Numbered from the stretch's first letter, positions 1 to 9,766 are shown. The stretch: DNA of 64,000 nucleotides from Actinomycetota bacterium (GCA_040757835.1 JBFLWJ010000015.1:1-64000), one strand, 5' to 3'. Notes: a model not told the origin generated them from the letters alone. Program-made: numbers and translations.

Positions 1-1998
1 GAGGAGGCCAGGCAAGCAAAGGCAGCGCCGGAGCGTACACCGCCGCCGCCACAGAGGCCTGCACCCCAGGGACCGGCGCCGCGCCAGCCGACGCCGTCGG
101 GTGAAAAGACCGCGCCGCCTCAGATGCGCGGCAGGCCTCAGGGAAAGCCTCCCGCAAGGCCGAGGACGGACCGGCACGATCAGGTGCGCACCGAGAGGCC
201 GGCCGTTGCGCGCGAGCCCGGCACCAAACCGATGAAGAAGAAGCTCCGTGTCCCGGCGGGGATAACGGTGAGGGAATTCGCGCAGCGTGTCGGCAGGACC
301 CCCTCACAGATCATCTCCGTCCTCATGGGTATGGGAGAGATGGTAACCATCAACCAGGCCATCTCGGAGGACGCCCTCATGCTGGTGGCCGAGGAGTTCA
401 AGATAGACCTGGAGATCAAGACGCGCGCCGGCGAGGAGGTCGTTGCCGTCGAGGATGCCCCCGAATCGTTGCTGCCCCGTGCGCCGGTGGTGACGGTCAT
501 GGGACACGTGGACCACGGCAAGACGTCGCTGTTGGACGCCATCCGCAACACCGCCGTCACCGATCAGGAGATGGGCGGGATAACCCAGCACATAGGTGCT
601 TCGGTGGTTGAACACGAGGGCAAGACCATCACCTTCATCGACACCCCCGGCCACGAGTCCTTCACGGCCATGCGGGCCAGGGGGGCCAGCGTGACCGATA
701 TAGCGGTGCTGGTGGTCGCGGCAGACGACGGAGTGATGCCGCAGACCATCGAGGCCATCGACCATGCGCGCGCCGCCGAAGTGCCCATCATGGTGGCGGT
801 GAACAAGATAGACAAGGCGGAGGCGAATCCAACCCGCGTGCGCCAGCAGCTCACCGAGTTCAACCTGCTTCCCGAGGAATGGGGAGGCGACACGATCTAC
901 GTCGACGTCTCCGCGAAGGACGGCACCGGCCTCGATCATCTTCTGGAGATGATATTGCTGGTGGCGGAGATCAACGATTACCGCGCCAACCCGCAGGCGC
1001 CGGCCAGCGGAAACATCATCGAAGCGCGCCTGGACAAGGGGAGGGGGCCGGTGGCTACGCTGCTGGTCAAACGGGGCACGCTGCGGCGCGGGGATGCCCT
1101 CATGGCCGGCAAGGCTTACGGAAGGGTACGTGCCCTAATCGACGACAAGGGAAAGACCATCCAGGAGGCTGGCCCCTCCACTCCCGTGGAGATCCTTGGC
1201 CTCTCCACGGTCCCGGAGGCGGGCGACGAGTTCGCGGTGGTCGAGGACGAGAAGAAGGCCCGAGCGATCGCCGGGGCCAGGGCCTCGAGGGAACGAGCTT
1301 CAGGTGATCGCAACGCGGTCCCGACCCTCTCTCTGGAGGACCTCTTCCGGCAGATCCAGGAGGGGGAGGCGCAGGAGTTCAACCTGATAATAAAGGGTGA
1401 TACCCAGGGCTCGGTGGAAGCGGTGAAGGACTCCGTGGCCAAGATAAAAGTCGGGGAGATCGCGATCAACATCATCCGTACCGGTGTGGGAGCCATCACC
1501 GAGAACGACATCATGCTGGCCCGCGCTTCCGATGCCGTGGTGCTGGGCTTCAACGTCAGGCCGGATGCGGCCACCCAGGACATGGCGGCCAGGGAGAAGG
1601 TAGAGGTTCGGACATACCGCGTCATCTACCAGCTGCTGGAAGAGCTGGAAGCGGCACTGGTGGGCATGCTAAAGCCCGAATACGAGGAGATAAAGGTCGG
1701 GGAGCTGGAGGTGAGGGCGGTGTTCAAGGTGCCCCGCCAGGGGGCCATAGCCGGCTCTTACGTGCAGAGCGGGGAGATAAACCGCAATTCCCGCGTCAGG
1801 CTGGTGCGGGACGGGACCATCGTGTTCGAAGGGGGCATATCTTCTCTGCGCAGGTTCAAAGACGATGTACGCTCGGTCTCCGCCGGTTACGAGTGCGGCG
1901 TGGGGCTCGAAAACTTCCAGGACGTCAAGGAAGGCGACGTCATAGAGGTCATCGAGATGCGCGAGATACCCCGGGGCACCGAGGCGGCTGACTCCTGA
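1..1998 (+). CDS. infB: translation initiation factor IF-2 (5' end outside window)
   Basis: GTPase that delivers initiator tRNA to the 30S subunit and promotes subunit joining. The reading frame is open from base 1, so the start lies to the left. The first ~70 visible codons form a Pro/Arg/Gln-rich linker typical of the variable N-terminus. An IF2_N module follows ([20 protein letters not shown]). The G domain has GHVDHGKT (G1), GGITQHIGA (G2), DTPGHE (G3), NKID (G4) and SAK (G5). The C-terminal half matches IF2 domains II-IV. It heads a compact run with ylxP, rbfA, nrnA and truB, the usual nusA-infB operon order. Identity is certain; only the N-terminus is missing. Confidence 0.98.
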   Translation, partial: EEARQAKAAPERTPPPPQRPAPQGPAPRQPTPSGEKTAPPQMRGRPQGKPPARPRTDRHDQVRTERPAVAREPGTKPMKKKLRVPAGITVREFAQRVGRTPSQIISVLMGMGEMVTINQAISEDALMLVAEEFKIDLEIKTRAGEEVVAVEDAPESLLPRAPVVTVMGHVDHGKTSLLDAIRNTAVTDQEMGGITQHIGASVVEHEGKTITFIDTPGHESFTAMRARGASVTDIAVLVVAADDGVMPQTIEAIDHARAAEVPIMVAVNKIDKAEANPTRVRQQLTEFNLLPEEWGGDTIYVDVSAKDGTGLDHLLEMILLVAEINDYRANPQAPASGNIIEARLDKGRGPVATLLVKRGTLRRGDALMAGKAYGRVRALIDDKGKTIQEAGPSTPVEILGLSTVPEAGDEFAVVEDEKKARAIAGARASRERASGDRNAVPTLSLEDLFRQIQEGEAQEFNLIIKGDTQGSVEAVKDSVAKIKVGEIAINIIRTGVGAITENDIMLARASDAVVLGFNVRPDAATQDMAAREKVEVRTYRVIYQLLEELEAALVGMLKPEYEEIKVGELEVRAVFKVPRQGAIAGSYVQSGEINRNSRVRLVRDGTIVFEGGISSLRRFKDDVRSVSAGYECGVGLENFQDVKEGDVIEVIEMREIPRGTEAADS

Positions 1999-2011
1999 GG
2001 AGGTCGTCGTC

Positions 2012-2299
2012 GTGTTCATAGGAGCATTGCGGATAGAACTGTATATGCCCCAGTGCCGGACCCTCAAGGACAAACGCCAGGTGGTCAGATCGATCATCGA
2101 CCGCACCCGCAACCGCTTCAACGTAGCCGTCGCGGAGGTAGACAAGCAGGACCTCTGGCAGGTGTGCAGCCTCGGAGTATGTTGCGTGAGCAACACCGAA
2201 TCCGCGGTGCGGGAGATACTGGACAAAGTGGACCGCAGCGTGAGGTCGACCGGCCAGGCCGAGGTGCTGGAATCGCCGGTAAGCGTGTTCAAGCCGTAA
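2012..2299 (+). CDS. ylxP: DUF503 / YlxP-family protein
   Basis: Small 95-residue protein of the DUF503 family, which lies between infB and rbfA in many Gram-positive bacteria. Its biochemical role is not established; a link to ribosome maturation is inferred from position. The visible family pattern is an N-terminal strand (FIGALRIELYMPQC), then the conserved LKDKRQVVRSIIDRTRNRFNVAVAEV segment and a helix-rich C-terminus. The start is GTG, 13 bases after the infB stop, preceded by GAGGAGGT at 1997-2004. It is followed by rbfA after 30 bases, so it is almost certainly co-transcribed. Confidence 0.9.
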   Translation: MFIGALRIELYMPQCRTLKDKRQVVRSIIDRTRNRFNVAVAEVDKQDLWQVCSLGVCCVSNTESAVREILDKVDRSVRSTGQAEVLESPVSVFKP

Positions 2300-2329
2300 C
2301 CGCGCGCCGGGAACGGGCGAGGTGACGAG

Positions 2330-2680
2330 ATGATCCCTGACCGCATGAAGAGGGTCAACGAAGCCTGCAAGGAAGCGCTGGGGGAGATCCTCCAGGAGAA
2401 GATAAAGGACCCGCGCATAGGCTTTGTCACCGTCACCATGGTCGAGGTCACGCCTGATCTCCATCAGGCCAAGGTATGGTTGAGCGTGATGGGCACGGAA
2501 GAAGAGGTGGAAACGGCCATGCGGGTGCTCGAGAAGGCAAAGGGATTCCTGCGCAAGGAACTCGGAATGCGCGTCCGCATGCGCTATACTCCAGAGCTGA
2601 AGATAATCCTGGACCATGGGGCCGAGATAAGCGAGCGGCTCCAGGGTATCCTGCACGAACTGGAAGAGGATGGCACTTGA
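2330..2680 (+). CDS. rbfA: 30S ribosome-binding factor RbfA
   Basis: KH-fold factor that binds the pre-30S subunit and assists 16S rRNA 5'-end maturation. At 116 residues it has normal family length. Diagnostic segments are the N-terminal RMKRVNEACKEALGEILQ, KDPRIGFVTVTMVEVTPDLHQAKVWLS, and RMRYTPELKIILDHG near the C-terminus. The start is ATG with GGTGAC-type sequence upstream. Its stop overlaps the TTG start of nrnA, which suggests translational coupling. Confidence 0.95.
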   Translation: MIPDRMKRVNEACKEALGEILQEKIKDPRIGFVTVTMVEVTPDLHQAKVWLSVMGTEEEVETAMRVLEKAKGFLRKELGMRVRMRYTPELKIILDHGAEISERLQGILHELEEDGT

Positions 2681-3648
2681 ACGGAATCGCGCATATAGCG
2701 TCGCTGTTGCGGGACGCGGAGACAGTAGGGGTCGCCTCTCACGTAAATCCAGATGGAGACAGCGTGGGATCACTCCTAGCCCTGTCCATGGTCCTGGAGC
2801 GGACCGGAAAGAGAGTGCGTGCCTGCGTCCCTGAACCGGCGAAGTATCCTCCCCAGTACGGCTTTCTTCCCGGCAGGGAGTTGCTTATGGACCCCGGCGA
2901 GCTCGAGGAGGGACTGGAGCTCTTCGTCGCCCTGGACTGCAGCAACCCCGAGCGTCTCGGACCGCTGCGGGTCAAAGCGGAGTCTGCGCAGACCCTCATA
3001 AACATCGATCACCACGAGGACAATAAGCTCTACGGCACGGTGAACCTGGTTGACGCCGCGGCGTCCTCCACCTCTGAACTGGTGTTCGCGGTCATCAGGG
3101 AAGCCGGCTGGCCCCTCGACCCTGAAGTCGCTACTTGCCTCTATACGGGCGTGGTCACCGATACCGGCCGTTTTCAGCACCGCAACACGTCCCCTCGTAC
3201 CTTCAGCCTGGCGGGAGAGCTTGCCGCCGCGGGCGGCGACATCTTCCGGGTGGTCAAAGAGGTATACGACAACCAGTCCCTCGCATATACCCGTCTCCTT
3301 GGCCGCGCCCTGCAACGCCTGGAGGTCGTGGGCGATCTCGGCCTTGGTTACAGCTTCATAACCCAGCAGGACCTGGACGAGACCGGCGCTTCCCTTCCCG
3401 AGACCGAGGACCTCATCGACCACTTGCGTACCGTCAGGGGCATCCAGGTGGTGGCGCTCCTCAAGGAGCTGGAAGACGGCAAGGTGAGGGTGAGCCTGCG
3501 CTCGCGCGACGGCATCGAGGTAGGACCCATCGCCCGTGCCATGGGCGGGGGCGGCCATGCCATGGCCGCGGGCTATACCTCGGATGCCGATATCGTGAAC
3601 AGCATCGAGGTCCTCATCGGAGAGCTGCGGGAACGGCGTGGAAGCTAG
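2677..3648 (+). CDS. nrnA: DHH-family phosphoesterase / oligoribonuclease (NrnA-like)
   Basis: Bifunctional nanoRNase/pAp phosphatase family of 323 residues, degrading the short oligoribonucleotides left by RNA decay. The DHH domain shows SHVNPDGDSVGS, DCSNPERLG and NIDHHEDN. TGVVTDTGRF lies between the metal motifs, and the C-terminal DHHA1 domain ends with GGGGHAMAAG. The chosen TTG start (2677) overlaps the rbfA stop and sits behind GAAGAGGA at 2662-2669. A longer in-frame extension into rbfA is possible but would encode rbfA-shadow sequence unlike the family. It overlaps truB by 11 bases. Position after rbfA and before truB matches Firmicutes and Actinomycetota. Confidence 0.92.
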   Translation: MNGIAHIASLLRDAETVGVASHVNPDGDSVGSLLALSMVLERTGKRVRACVPEPAKYPPQYGFLPGRELLMDPGELEEGLELFVALDCSNPERLGPLRVKAESAQTLINIDHHEDNKLYGTVNLVDAAASSTSELVFAVIREAGWPLDPEVATCLYTGVVTDTGRFQHRNTSPRTFSLAGELAAAGGDIFRVVKEVYDNQSLAYTRLLGRALQRLEVVGDLGLGYSFITQQDLDETGASLPETEDLIDHLRTVRGIQVVALLKELEDGKVRVSLRSRDGIEVGPIARAMGGGGHAMAAGYTSDADIVNSIEVLIGELRERRGS

Positions 3649-4564
3649 GCGGACGGACGGACTGCTGCTGCTGGACAAGCCCACGGGCCCCACATCCCAT
3701 GACATGGTCACTGCGGTGAGAAAGGGCGTTGGCGCGGCCAGGGCGGGCCACTGCGGCACCCTGGACCCCCTTGCATCCGGACTGCTGGTCATCCTCCTGG
3801 GGACAGCCACCCGGCTGGCTCCGTTTGTCCGGGGAGATCCCAAGATATACGAGGGCAGCATCGTGCTGGGCCTCACCACGGACAGCATGGACATAGAGGG
3901 ACAGGTCACAAGCGAGAGCGACTATACGGGCGGGGAGGCTGAGGTGCGCGACGCACTGGCGTCCCTCGAGGGTGAGCTGGAACAACTGCCTCCCATGTAT
4001 TCTGCGGTGAAGTACCGCGGCAAGCCCCTCCACCGCTATGCGAGGAAAGGCGAGGAAGTACCGCGCCGGGCCAGAAGGGTCAGCGTCTACAGCGTGGAGA
4101 TGCTGGCCTTCCACAGGACGGGCGAACGGATGGAGGTGGACTTCCGTGTGGCATGCTCCCCCGGCACCTACGTGCGCGAACTGGCGGCGAGGTTGGGCGA
4201 GGCACTCGGCTGTGGCGGGGCCCTGTCGCGCCTGCGCCGCACGGCGTCCGGCCCTTTCCTCCTCGAACATGCGCACTCCCTGGACGAACTGGAAAAGCGG
4301 GGTACCGCAGGAGACGTGATCCTCCCCGCGTCGTCCGCGCTGAGGGGACACATGAGCATCGAGGTTGAGGAGGCTGTGGTGGAGGCGGTCTGCAACGGGT
4401 CACAGCTGGAGGGCTCCATGCTACGGCGCGTAGACGAAGGGATAGTGGACGGCGACATCGTCGCCGTCCACGGCGGGGGCAAGCTGCTGGGAGTGCACCG
4501 CGTGATCACGGCCTCGCCTTTCTCGTCGCGTGCGGTTCGTATGCTGCCGGGAGGTAACCGGTAG
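3638..4564 (+). CDS. truB: tRNA pseudouridine(55) synthase TruB
   Basis: Makes the pseudouridine of the T-loop at tRNA position 55. The 308-residue protein has the N-terminal LLLLDKPTGPTSHD motif, the catalytic-Asp motif GHCGTLDPLASGLL, and YEGSIVLGLTTDSMD. KYRGKPLHRYAR and the SPGTYVRELAARLGEALG block follow, then a C-terminal PUA-like region. The start is GTG, overlapping the end of nrnA. It is the last gene of the infB group; a separate promoter for ribF lies just downstream. Confidence 0.95.
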   Translation: MEARRTDGLLLLDKPTGPTSHDMVTAVRKGVGAARAGHCGTLDPLASGLLVILLGTATRLAPFVRGDPKIYEGSIVLGLTTDSMDIEGQVTSESDYTGGEAEVRDALASLEGELEQLPPMYSAVKYRGKPLHRYARKGEEVPRRARRVSVYSVEMLAFHRTGERMEVDFRVACSPGTYVRELAARLGEALGCGGALSRLRRTASGPFLLEHAHSLDELEKRGTAGDVILPASSALRGHMSIEVEEAVVEAVCNGSQLEGSMLRRVDEGIVDGDIVAVHGGGKLLGVHRVITASPFSSRAVRMLPGGNR

Positions 4565-4584
4565 CCGGGCTCTCATGAGCGCGA

Positions 4585-4612
4585 TTGAAAAGGCCGGGCG
4601 GTGCCTTATACT
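4585..4612 (+). promoter_or_regulatory. predicted sigma-70-type promoter for ribF
   Basis: TTGAAA at 4585-4590, a 16-base spacer, then TATACT at 4607-4612, immediately after the truB stop. The start point would fall near 4619. That makes the upstream GTG at 4619 an unlikely ribF start and supports ATG 4682. Prediction rests on consensus match only. Confidence 0.65.
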
Positions 4613-4681
4613 CTTTAGGTGAGCATTGGGGCGCGTTTTTCGTTAGCGAAGCGCGTGACAGGAGAAGAACGGCGGCGAGTT

Positions 4682-5620
4682 ATGGAAATCATTCCAGGCA
4701 TAGGGGCGATCCCCGAGGATATCGGAGAGACGGTGGTGACCGTCGGTATGTTCGACGGGGTCCACCGCGGCCATCAGAAGATCATCCACATCGCCCACGA
4801 GAAGGCGAGGGAGAGAGGCCTGCGCTGTGTGGTCTTCACCTTCGACCGCCATCCCCTCGAGGTCCTCAAGCCGGGGAAGCACCCCAAGCTGCTCTCTTCC
4901 AGCGCGCAGAAACTCCGGCTGCTGGAAGAACTCGATGTAGACATGGTGCTCATGGCCCACTTCGACGAGGAGTTCTCCGCCATAACCGCCGAGGAATTCG
5001 TGGACGGGCTGCTCATGAATGGACTGCATGCACGCGAGGTGGTGCTGGGCGAGAACTTCCGCTTCGGCCGGGGAGGGGAGGGGGACGTCGGCTCCATGGC
5101 GGCATTCGGCAAAACGAGGGGGATAATGACGTCCGCCATCCCGCTGCTGCGGGACAACGGCGATGTGATATCGAGCACACTCATACGCAAGATGATCGAA
5201 CGGGGGGACGTCGAGGAGGCAGCACGCCGCCTGGGCTGGGACTATATGATCGAAGGAGTGGTGGTGAGAGGAGACGGCCGGGGAAGGAAGATGGGATTCC
5301 CCACCGCCAATATCGAGGTCCACGACAACCGCTGCATACCGGCCAAAGGCGTCTACGCGGGGGAAGCCCATCTCGAGCACCGTATCCTGCCGGCCGTGAG
5401 CTACATCGGGGATGTGCCCACTTTCGCCCACGCCATGGAGATCAAGAGGCGGGTCGAGGTGCACATCCCAGGCTGGGAGGATGATCTCTACGACCACTTC
5501 ATGGGGATATCGTTCCAGGCCAGACTGCGTGGGGAGGCGACTTTTCCGGACGCGCAGGCGCTCATCGAGCAGATACGGGCGGACGTCAGCCGGGCCATGG
5601 ATATGCTGAAGCAGCCGTAA
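4682..5620 (+). CDS. ribF: bifunctional riboflavin kinase / FAD synthetase
   Basis: Converts riboflavin to FMN and FMN to FAD, so it links to the riboflavin operon at 19-23 kb. The 312-residue protein has the N-terminal adenylyltransferase domain with VTVGMFDGVHRGHQKII (nucleotidyltransferase HxGH-like), TFDRHPLEVLKP and ISSTLIRKMI. The C-terminal kinase domain has KMGFPTANIEV and KGVYAGEA. ATG 4682 is preferred because the family begins shortly before the VTVGMFDG strand and the predicted promoter ends at about 4619. Position between truB and rpsO is the common bacterial arrangement. Confidence 0.94.
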   Translation: MEIIPGIGAIPEDIGETVVTVGMFDGVHRGHQKIIHIAHEKARERGLRCVVFTFDRHPLEVLKPGKHPKLLSSSAQKLRLLEELDVDMVLMAHFDEEFSAITAEEFVDGLLMNGLHAREVVLGENFRFGRGGEGDVGSMAAFGKTRGIMTSAIPLLRDNGDVISSTLIRKMIERGDVEEAARRLGWDYMIEGVVVRGDGRGRKMGFPTANIEVHDNRCIPAKGVYAGEAHLEHRILPAVSYIGDVPTFAHAMEIKRRVEVHIPGWEDDLYDHFMGISFQARLRGEATFPDAQALIEQIRADVSRAMDMLKQP

Positions 5621-5673
5621 GCGGGGACGGTAGCCCGACAGCCGTACCGGACCGACCCGCATGACACGCACGT

Positions 5674-5756
5674 TTTCCCTCTGTCCTGCGCTGTGTTATC
5701 ATCTCATCGTGCAAGAAAGAGTGGAAAAAGATGTATAGGCGGCGGGAGGGCCGCCT
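5674..5756 (+). promoter_or_regulatory. rpsO promoter and leader hairpin
   Basis: TTTCCC (5674-5679), a 17-base spacer and an extended -10 TGT-TATCAT (5694-5702) form a plausible promoter, giving an rpsO leader of about 120 bases. Within it AGGCGGC (5737-5743) and GCCGCCT (5750-5756) form a perfect 7-bp stem closed by the loop GGGAGG. S15 operons are often autoregulated through leader RNA, so this hairpin is a candidate. I cannot match it to a specific published S15 leader class. Confidence 0.4.
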
Positions 5757-5827
5757 GAACCTGGTCCTAGGAACGAAGAAAGCCGACTTCGCTCTTGGGT
5801 CCATGGGGATGAAGGAGGTGAAAAGGC

Positions 5828-6097
5828 ATGCCCCTCAACAGTGAACGGAAACTCGAGATAATCGAGGAGTACAGATCTCACGAGCAGGACACCGGGTCCG
5901 CTGAAGTCCAGATCGCTATCCTCTCCAAGCGTATTGATGACCTTACCGAGCACCTCAAGGTGCATAAAAAGGACCATCACTCACGCAGAGGACTGCTGAA
6001 GATGGTCGGCAAGAGGAGAAGGCTCCTCGACTATCTCAAGGACAAGGACGTGGAAAGGTACCGCGAGCTCATCGAGAGATTGGGACTACGGCGTTAG
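5828..6097 (+). CDS. rpsO: 30S ribosomal protein S15
   Basis: Primary 16S rRNA-binding protein of the platform. It has exactly the family length of 89 residues. Diagnostic sequences are [38 protein letters not shown] and [15 protein letters not shown] follows AAGGAGGTGAAAAGGC, a strong ribosome binding site. It precedes pnp by 50 bases, the widely conserved rpsO-pnp pair. Confidence 0.98.
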   Translation: MPLNSERKLEIIEEYRSHEQDTGSAEVQIAILSKRIDDLTEHLKVHKKDHHSRRGLLKMVGKRRRLLDYLKDKDVERYRELIERLGLRR

Positions 6098-6147
6098 CGA
6101 CCGCGGGATTCGTGAGATGAGAAGAAACGAATGGAGATGAAGAAGGA

Positions 6148-8445
6148 ATGACGGAAGAAGAAGCAAGGAAATACTCGGTGGATATAGCCGGAAAGGTGAC
6201 CGAGTTGGAGGTGGGCAAACTGGCCTGCCTGGCAGATGGAGCCGTGGTCATATCCTGCGGCGGCACCGAGATCCTGGTAACGGCCATGGGGTCCAAGCAC
6301 GAGGTTGACCGGGATTTCTTTCCCCTGGTGGTCGACGTCGAGGAGAGGATGTACGCGGCCGGGAAGATCCCCGGCGGTTTTTTTCGCCGCGAGGGACGCC
6401 CGTCGGAGAAGTCCATCCTCAACGCCCGCCTCATAGACAGGCCGCTTCGCCCCACTTTCCCGGAGGGTATGCGCATAGAGGTACAGGTCATAGCGACGAT
6501 ACTCTCGGTCGACCAGCTCAACCCGCCGGACGTGATGGCCATCAATGGAGCGTCCGCCGCCCTGTGCATCTCGGACGTGCCCTTCAACGGGCCGGTGGGT
6601 GCGGTAAGGGTGGGCCTGTTCGATAGCGGGCCCATGCTCAACCCCACTCTCCAGGAGCTCGAGGACAGCCGCCTCGACCTGGTGGTGGCGGGGGTGCTCA
6701 ACCAGGAGACCAACGAGATCGACGTGATCATGGTGGAGGCCGGAGCCAACCAGGTCCCCGAGGACGAAATGGTCGACGCCTTGGAGTTCTCGAAACAGGG
6801 CATACGGGAGATGATCAAACTGCAGCTGCAGATGGCGAGGGAGGTAGGCAAGGAGAAGCGCAGCGTCAACCTCAAGAGCTACGACTTCGATGCCGTACGC
6901 GCCCGCTTTCCCGAGATGCAGAAACGCGTCGATCAGCTGGTGCACGACACGGCCCGTAACCAGTTGGACAAGGGCGAACGCGACCGCTGTATGGACAACC
7001 TCCAGAACGAACTGGTCCTGGCGGCGGAGATGGACGGCGCCAACGAGGAGTTCGTGGCGGCGATAAAGGAATACTTCAGTCACCTGGTGGGTAAATCCGT
7101 GCGCCGCATGATCGTGGATGAGGACATGCGGATAGACGGCAGGCGTCCCGAGGAGATACGTTCCATCTCATGCGAGGTGGGCCTGATATCGCGCACCCAC
7201 GGGTCGGGCCTGTTCAGGCGCGGCCTCACCCAGGTACTGACGCTCCTCACCCTGGGCCCCATAAGCGACATGCAGAAAATAGACGACCTCTCCCCGGACG
7301 AGAGCAAACGCTACCTGCACCACTACAACTTCCCGCCTTTCTCGGTGGGCGAGACCGGTATGCTGCGCGGGCCGCGACGCAGGGAGATAGGCCATGGGGC
7401 TCTCGCGGAGAGGGCGCTGGTCAACCTGATCCCGGATGAGGAACAGTTTCCCTACACCATCCGCCTGGTTTCTGAGGTCCTCTCCTCCAACGGCTCGACC
7501 TCCATGGCTTCGGTGTGCGCCTCCACCCTGGCTCTGATGGACGCGGGTGTCCCCCTCAAGGAGAACAAGGCGGTGGCCGGCATAGCCATGGGCCTGATCA
7601 AGGAGGAGGACAAGGTCGCGGTACTCACGGATATCCAGGGGTTCGAGGACAAGTATGGCGACATGGACTTCAAGGTTGCGGGGACGGACAGCGGCATCAC
7701 CGCGCTGCAGATGGACATGAAGGTGCAGGGGATATCGGTGGAGACCATGCAGCGGGCGCTGGAACAGGCCAAGGAAGCCCGCATATACATCCTGCGCAAG
7801 ATAAGGGAGGCCATGCCGGAACCACGGAGCGAGCTGTCGCCGTTTGCGCCGCGCGTGGTGACCTTCGAGGTGCCGGTGGACAAGATCCGCGAAGTCATCG
7901 GCCCCGGCGGCAAGGTCATCCACAAGATAATGGCGGAGCACGACGTGGAGCTGGATATCGAGGATGACGGCCGCGTGTTCATCACCGCCAAGGACCTGGC
8001 GAGCGCCCAGGGGGCGAGGATGATGGTCGAGCAGATCATCCGCGAGCCCAAGGTCGGTGAACAGTACGACGGCACCGTGACCCGCACCACCAGCTTCGGT
8101 GCCTTCGTCGAGATACTCCCGGGTAAAGATGGATTGATCCACATCTCCAAGCTCGCCGACCGCCATATCCCACGCGTCGAGGACGTCATAAACGTCGGCG
8201 ACAAGGTAAAGGTCGAGGTGATGGAGATCGACAAGATGGGAAGGATCAACCTGAGGGCACTCGATCTGAAGATACCTGACGGCCTGCCCGATTCGGGGCC
8301 ACCGCGCAACGACCGCAGGCCGGAAGGGCGCAGGGATTCCAGGCCACCACGCGGCCAGTCAGGGCAGCAGGGCAGGCAGGACGGCAGGGACAGGGGCGAC
8401 GCAGGCCGTCCGAGGCAGGACGGGCAGGACAGGAAGAGCTGGTAA
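6148..8445 (+). CDS. pnp: polyribonucleotide nucleotidyltransferase (PNPase)
   Basis: Phosphorolytic 3'-5' exoribonuclease and RNA-decay enzyme, 765 residues. Two RNase PH-like domains are visible. The first contains FFRREGRPSEKSILNARLIDRPLRP. The second contains FRRGLTQVLTLLTLG and MASVCASTLALMDAGVPLK, with the active-site DIQGFEDKYGDMDFKVAGT. A KH domain (about residues 575-630, IREVIGPGGKVI) and an S1 domain (about 640-710, TSFGAFVEILPGKDGLIHISKL) follow. The last ~50 residues are an Arg/Gly/Asp/Gln-rich low-complexity tail beyond the S1 domain. Start ATG is preceded by GAAGAAGGA. Confidence 0.97.
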   Translation: MTEEEARKYSVDIAGKVTELEVGKLACLADGAVVISCGGTEILVTAMGSKHEVDRDFFPLVVDVEERMYAAGKIPGGFFRREGRPSEKSILNARLIDRPLRPTFPEGMRIEVQVIATILSVDQLNPPDVMAINGASAALCISDVPFNGPVGAVRVGLFDSGPMLNPTLQELEDSRLDLVVAGVLNQETNEIDVIMVEAGANQVPEDEMVDALEFSKQGIREMIKLQLQMAREVGKEKRSVNLKSYDFDAVRARFPEMQKRVDQLVHDTARNQLDKGERDRCMDNLQNELVLAAEMDGANEEFVAAIKEYFSHLVGKSVRRMIVDEDMRIDGRRPEEIRSISCEVGLISRTHGSGLFRRGLTQVLTLLTLGPISDMQKIDDLSPDESKRYLHHYNFPPFSVGETGMLRGPRRREIGHGALAERALVNLIPDEEQFPYTIRLVSEVLSSNGSTSMASVCASTLALMDAGVPLKENKAVAGIAMGLIKEEDKVAVLTDIQGFEDKYGDMDFKVAGTDSGITALQMDMKVQGISVETMQRALEQAKEARIYILRKIREAMPEPRSELSPFAPRVVTFEVPVDKIREVIGPGGKVIHKIMAEHDVELDIEDDGRVFITAKDLASAQGARMMVEQIIREPKVGEQYDGTVTRTTSFGAFVEILPGKDGLIHISKLADRHIPRVEDVINVGDKVKVEVMEIDKMGRINLRALDLKIPDGLPDSGPPRNDRRPEGRRDSRPPRGQSGQQGRQDGRDRGDAGRPRQDGQDRKSW

Positions 8446-8461
8446 CGGGACGCCGTTTCCT

Positions 8462-9724
8462 ATGGAGAAACACTTTCAGCGTACCGAGGGACGGAACGGC
8501 ATCCGCATCCTCACGGAGCGGATGCCGAATCTGCGCAGTGTCACTACCGGGTTCTGGGTGGGGGTGGGCTCGCGCGACGAGCCCCAGGAGCTCTCCGGCA
8601 TAAGCCATTTCATCGAACACCTGCTCTTCAAGGGGACCTCCCTGCGCAGCGCCAAGCGTATCGCCGAGGATTTCGATGCCATGGGAGGTGAGCTGAACGC
8701 GTTCTCCGCCAAGGAGTACACCTGTTACTATGCCAAGGTGCTGGACGAAAAGGTGGAGGACGCCTTCGAGGTCATGACCGACATGCTGCTGCGCTCGCTC
8801 ATGCGGCCCCAGGACGTGGACGCGGAGCGCAAGGTGATCCTAGAGGAGATCGCCATGCATGAGGATTCCCCCGACGATATCATCCACGACCTCTTCGTAT
8901 CAGCCCTGTGGGAATCGCATCCCCTGGGTCAGAGCGTGCTGGGCTACCAGAACGTCATACGCACCCTGGGGAGCGATGAGATAGCGGCCTACTTCCGCCG
9001 CTTCTATTTGCCACGCAATATCGTCATCGCGGTAGCGGGCAATATCGAGCACGAGAAAGTGGCAGGCCTGGTCGAGCGCTTCATGGATAGCGACGGGGCA
9101 AAGGGACTGCACGAGCGCCACAGCGTGGTGCCGGAGATCAGGCCCCATACCGTCGTTTACAACCGCCCCACCGAACAGGCGCATATCGTCCTCGGCACCC
9201 AGGGACTACCGCGCCAGCACCCCGCTCGTTTCGCCCTCGCCATCCTGGATAACATCCTGGGCGGGGGGATGAGTTCCAGGCTGTTCCAGAAGATAAGGGA
9301 AGAGCGTTCCCTGGCCTACTCCATCTTCTCCTACCACTCCATGTACGTCGAGACGGGCCTGGTGGCCGTCTATGCCGGCACGAACCCGGAGAACGTCTCG
9401 GCGGTGCTAGAGTTGATCAAGGAGGAGATAGACCTTCTGCTCGAAAGAGGGATCAGCGAGGAGGAACTGGAGCGCGCCAAGGGGCACATCAAGGGCAACC
9501 TGGTGCTTAGCCTCGAGGACAGCGGCAGCCGCATGACCCGGCTGGGAAAAGCGGAGATATGTGCGGGCGAGATCCTCAGCCTGGACGAGCTGCTGCGGCG
9601 CATTGACGTGATCACCACGGACGACGTGCGCAAACTGGCCAGGGACCTTTTCGGGGCGCGCAGGCTGGTGGCAACGGTCATCGGACCTTTCGGGGACAGG
9701 GAGATACAGGGCCATCTATTCTGA
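8462..9724 (+). CDS. M16 family zinc metallopeptidase (processing-peptidase-like)
   Basis: A 420-residue pitrilysin-family peptidase of the mitochondrial-processing-peptidase-like group. The inverted zinc motif HFIEH is within ISHFIEHLLFKG (about residues 42-53). The downstream glutamate cluster of ERKVILEEIAMHEDSPDD supplies the third ligand. The C-terminal inactive-like domain has GGGMSSRLFQKIREERSLAYS. It starts 16 bases after pnp, and pnp-M16-dapB order is common in Firmicutes and Actinomycetota. The substrate is unknown. No signal peptide is visible, so it is probably cytoplasmic. Confidence 0.9.
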   Translation: MEKHFQRTEGRNGIRILTERMPNLRSVTTGFWVGVGSRDEPQELSGISHFIEHLLFKGTSLRSAKRIAEDFDAMGGELNAFSAKEYTCYYAKVLDEKVEDAFEVMTDMLLRSLMRPQDVDAERKVILEEIAMHEDSPDDIIHDLFVSALWESHPLGQSVLGYQNVIRTLGSDEIAAYFRRFYLPRNIVIAVAGNIEHEKVAGLVERFMDSDGAKGLHERHSVVPEIRPHTVVYNRPTEQAHIVLGTQGLPRQHPARFALAILDNILGGGMSSRLFQKIREERSLAYSIFSYHSMYVETGLVAVYAGTNPENVSAVLELIKEEIDLLLERGISEEELERAKGHIKGNLVLSLEDSGSRMTRLGKAEICAGEILSLDELLRRIDVITTDDVRKLARDLFGARRLVATVIGPFGDREIQGHLF

Positions 9725-9766
9725 GCGGGAAGACCACGGCAGCGGTTTGGGTCAAGGGGGGATCGC

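Noticed and set aside
2476..2676. Longer start for nrnA inside rbfA
   Set aside because: This part reads rbfA in a second frame and has no DHH-family similarity; TTG 2677 has a proper ribosome binding site.
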